From contig JABFXT010000589.1 of assembly GCA_013361595.1 (NCBI GenBank), forward strand, positions 1-14,076: DNA of 14,076 nt. The letters are read 5' to 3'. The notes under the pieces were generated by a model that did not search any database, had not been told where the DNA came from, and saw only the letters and a list, made by a program, of their open reading frames with translations. The position numbers and the translations under genes are program-made. Origin of the DNA: Nocardia sp. Its GTDB lineage: Bacteria > Actinomycetota > Actinomycetes > Mycobacteriales > Mycobacteriaceae. Shown here piece by piece: positions 12,571-14,076 of the stretch; position 1 is the stretch's first letter, and the number at the start of each line of letters is the position of its first letter.

Positions 12571-13953
12571 GTGGTAGCCACGAATACCCGTCAGACAGCC
12601 GAATCGGCCGACGCCGAGGCCACGGAAGTTCCCGCGGCACGCCCGGCTCGCAAGGCCGCGGCCAAAAAGGCCCCGGCCAAGAAGGCCGTTGCCAAGAAGG
12701 CTCCGGCCAAGAAGGCCGCTGCCAAGAAGGGAGCCGCCAAGAAGGCGCCGGCCAAGAAGGCCGGGAGCGCCGGTGCCCCGGGCGCGGGCGAGGAGCAGCT
12801 CGACGATGATTCGCTCGAAGAGGCGGATCTCGGCGATCTGGAGGTCTCCGAGGACGATCTCGCCGAAGAGGGCGACGAACTCGTAGCCGAGGCCGTCGAG
12901 GAGGAAGCCGAGGGCGAGGCCGCCGACGGCACCTCCGAACCCACCGCCGCGGACAAGGCCTCCGGCGATTTCGTCTGGGACGAGGAGGAGTCCGAAGCGC
13001 TGCGTCAAGCGCGTAAGGACGCCGAACTCACCGCCTCCGCCGACTCGGTGCGCGCCTACCTCAAGCAGATCGGCAAGGTCGCGCTGCTGAACGCCGAGGA
13101 GGAGGTCGAACTCGCCAAGCGGATCGAGGCCGGGCTCTACGCCGCGGAGAAGATGCGCGAGTTCACCGAGGCCGGGGAGAAACTCCCCGTGGCCACGCGC
13201 CGCGATTTCAACTGGATCATCCGGGACGGCAACCGCGCCAAGAACCATCTGCTCGAGGCGAACCTGCGTCTGGTGGTCTCGCTGGCCAAGCGCTACACCG
13301 GCCGCGGTATGGCATTCCTGGATCTCATCCAGGAGGGCAATCTGGGCCTGATCCGCGCCGTCGAGAAGTTCGACTACACCAAGGGCTACAAGTTCTCCAC
13401 GTACGCCACCTGGTGGATCCGGCAGGCCATCACCCGCGCCATGGCCGATCAGGCGCGCACCATCCGTATCCCGGTGCACATGGTGGAGGTCATCAACAAG
13501 CTCGGGCGTATCCAGCGCGAGCTGCTCCAGGATCTGGGCCGGGAGCCCACTCCGGAGGAGCTGGCCAAGGAAATGGACATCACCCCGGAGAAGGTGCTGG
13601 AGATCCAGCAGTACGCCCGGGAACCCATTTCGCTCGATCAGACGATCGGCGACGAGGGCGACAGCCAGCTCGGTGATTTCATCGAGGACTCCGAGGCCGT
13701 GGTCGCGGTGGACGCGGTCAGCTTCACCCTGCTGCAGGATCAGCTGCAGTCGGTGCTGGAGACCCTGTCCGAACGCGAGGCGGGTGTGGTGCGGCTGCGG
13801 TTCGGCCTCACCGACGGCCAGCCGCGCACCCTGGACGAGATCGGCCAGGTCTACGGGGTCACCCGTGAGCGGATCCGGCAGATCGAATCCAAGACCATGA
13901 GCAAGCTCCGGCATCCCAGCCGGTCGCAGGTCCTGCGCGACTACCTGGACTGA
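12571..13953 (+). CDS. sigA: Principal (housekeeping) RNA polymerase sigma factor SigA
   Basis: A 460-residue group 1 sigma-70 factor that directs RNA polymerase to housekeeping promoters. Region 1.2 lies at about 146-176. Regions 2.1-2.4 lie at about 221-283, with [38 protein letters not shown] and preceding [12 protein letters not shown]. Region 3 is at about 290-370. Region 4 is at about 395-455, with the -35-reading helix-turn-helix [20 protein letters not shown]. The N-terminus is a Lys/Ala repeat (27-64) followed by a strongly acidic stretch (74-115), a variable actinobacterial region 1.1. The start is GTG 12571, with AAAGGG 5 nt upstream. It corresponds to Rv2703 (SigA), also called MysA or HrdB in other genera. 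Terminator follows at once. Confidence 0.98.
   Translation: MVATNTRQTAESADAEATEVPAARPARKAAAKKAPAKKAVAKKAPAKKAAAKKGAAKKAPAKKAGSAGAPGAGEEQLDDDSLEEADLGDLEVSEDDLAEEGDELVAEAVEEEAEGEAADGTSEPTAADKASGDFVWDEEESEALRQARKDAELTASADSVRAYLKQIGKVALLNAEEEVELAKRIEAGLYAAEKMREFTEAGEKLPVATRRDFNWIIRDGNRAKNHLLEANLRLVVSLAKRYTGRGMAFLDLIQEGNLGLIRAVEKFDYTKGYKFSTYATWWIRQAITRAMADQARTIRIPVHMVEVINKLGRIQRELLQDLGREPTPEELAKEMDITPEKVLEIQQYAREPISLDQTIGDEGDSQLGDFIEDSEAVVAVDAVSFTLLQDQLQSVLETLSEREAGVVRLRFGLTDGQPRTLDEIGQVYGVTRERIRQIESKTMSKLRHPSRSQVLRDYLD
12646..12765 (+). repeat. Tandem Lys/Ala codon repeat in the 5' part of sigA
   Basis: Imperfect repeats of GCCAAGAAGGC and its variants encode [20 protein letters not shown] stretches, about nine KK pairs in a row. 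Such runs resemble eukaryotic H1 or HU-tail repeats and can change length by slippage. The boundaries are approximate. Confidence 0.7.
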
Positions 13954-13967
13954 GGTCCGGTAGCGCT

Positions 13968-14032
13968 CGCGCAACGGCCCCTGGACACATCCGGAACCTG
14001 CGGTTCCCGCGGAGCCCAGGGGCCGTTGCGCG
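13968..14032. terminator. Strong terminator after sigA with a nested inner hairpin
   Basis: A perfect 17-bp inverted repeat, arms at 13968-13984 and 14016-14032 (CGCGCAACGGCCCCTGG and its complement). Inside the 31-nt loop, GGAACC (13993-13998) and GGTTCC (14002-14007) form a second hairpin. It starts 15 bp after the sigA stop. There is no U-tract, which is usual in actinobacteria. The symmetry means it could also stop transcription arriving from the right. Confidence 0.8.
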
Positions 14033-14076
14033 TCTACCCCGTTTCGGTTGCCGGTCACGCACCGGAGGGTCCCGGC

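Noticed and set aside
1..14076. Mobile element, prophage, toxin-antitoxin or defence system
   Set aside because: There is no transposase, integrase, flanking repeat or target-site duplication, and all genes match conserved chromosomal families in conserved order.

Overview
The window is a GC-rich stretch with GTG starts, TANNNT -10 boxes and very tight gene packing, typical of an actinomycete. Gene content and order follow the Mycobacterium tuberculosis segment Rv2689c to Rv2703 (recalled from memory, not searched). A SigD/ShbA-like sigma factor gene sits where M. tuberculosis has none, and the dUTPase lacks the mycobacterial loop. This points to Mycobacteriales outside Mycobacterium, most likely Nocardia or a close relative.

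Layout. 1-692 (-) is the N-terminal part of a TRAM-domain, iron-sulfur RNA methyltransferase, cut by the window edge. Just upstream of it in the same operon is a KimA-type potassium importer (700-2700, -). Divergent from that is a two-gene RCK operon, ceoB-ceoC (2874-4260, +). 4299-4937 (-) is the SigD/ShbA-like sigma factor. 5071-6201 (-) is an operon of an OB-fold protein and a DUF3159 membrane protein. 6324-7022 (+) is a small alpha/beta hydrolase. 7098-8535 (-) is dut plus a DUF3710 protein. 8588-9115 (+) is a DUF3093 membrane protein and 9129-9431 (-) a DUF4193 zinc-ribbon-like protein. 9824-10504 (+) is the envelope protein Cei. 10522-11433 (-) is suhB, 11644-12402 (+) polyphosphate glucokinase and 12571-13953 (+) the principal sigma factor SigA, followed by a strong terminator.

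How it fits together. The KimA-like transporter and the two RCK proteins form a probable potassium-handling module, with no TrkH/KtrB membrane partner in the window. Two sigma factors, one SigD/ShbA-like and one principal, lie within 9 kb. The rest are core actinobacterial genes for nucleotide hygiene (dut), phosphorylation of glucose from polyphosphate (ppgK), inositol phosphate metabolism (suhB), envelope integrity (cei) and several conserved families of unknown function. Most convergent gene ends have inverted repeats, and four genes look as if they are translated from leaderless GTG-start mRNAs.

This is mostly an ordinary, conserved chromosomal region. I see no mobile element, CRISPR array, tRNA or rRNA. 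The points most worth checking are the potassium module, the extra sigma factor with its hairpin leader, the 13-bp direct repeat around the dut/DUF3093 promoters, and the unexplained 392-bp gap before cei.
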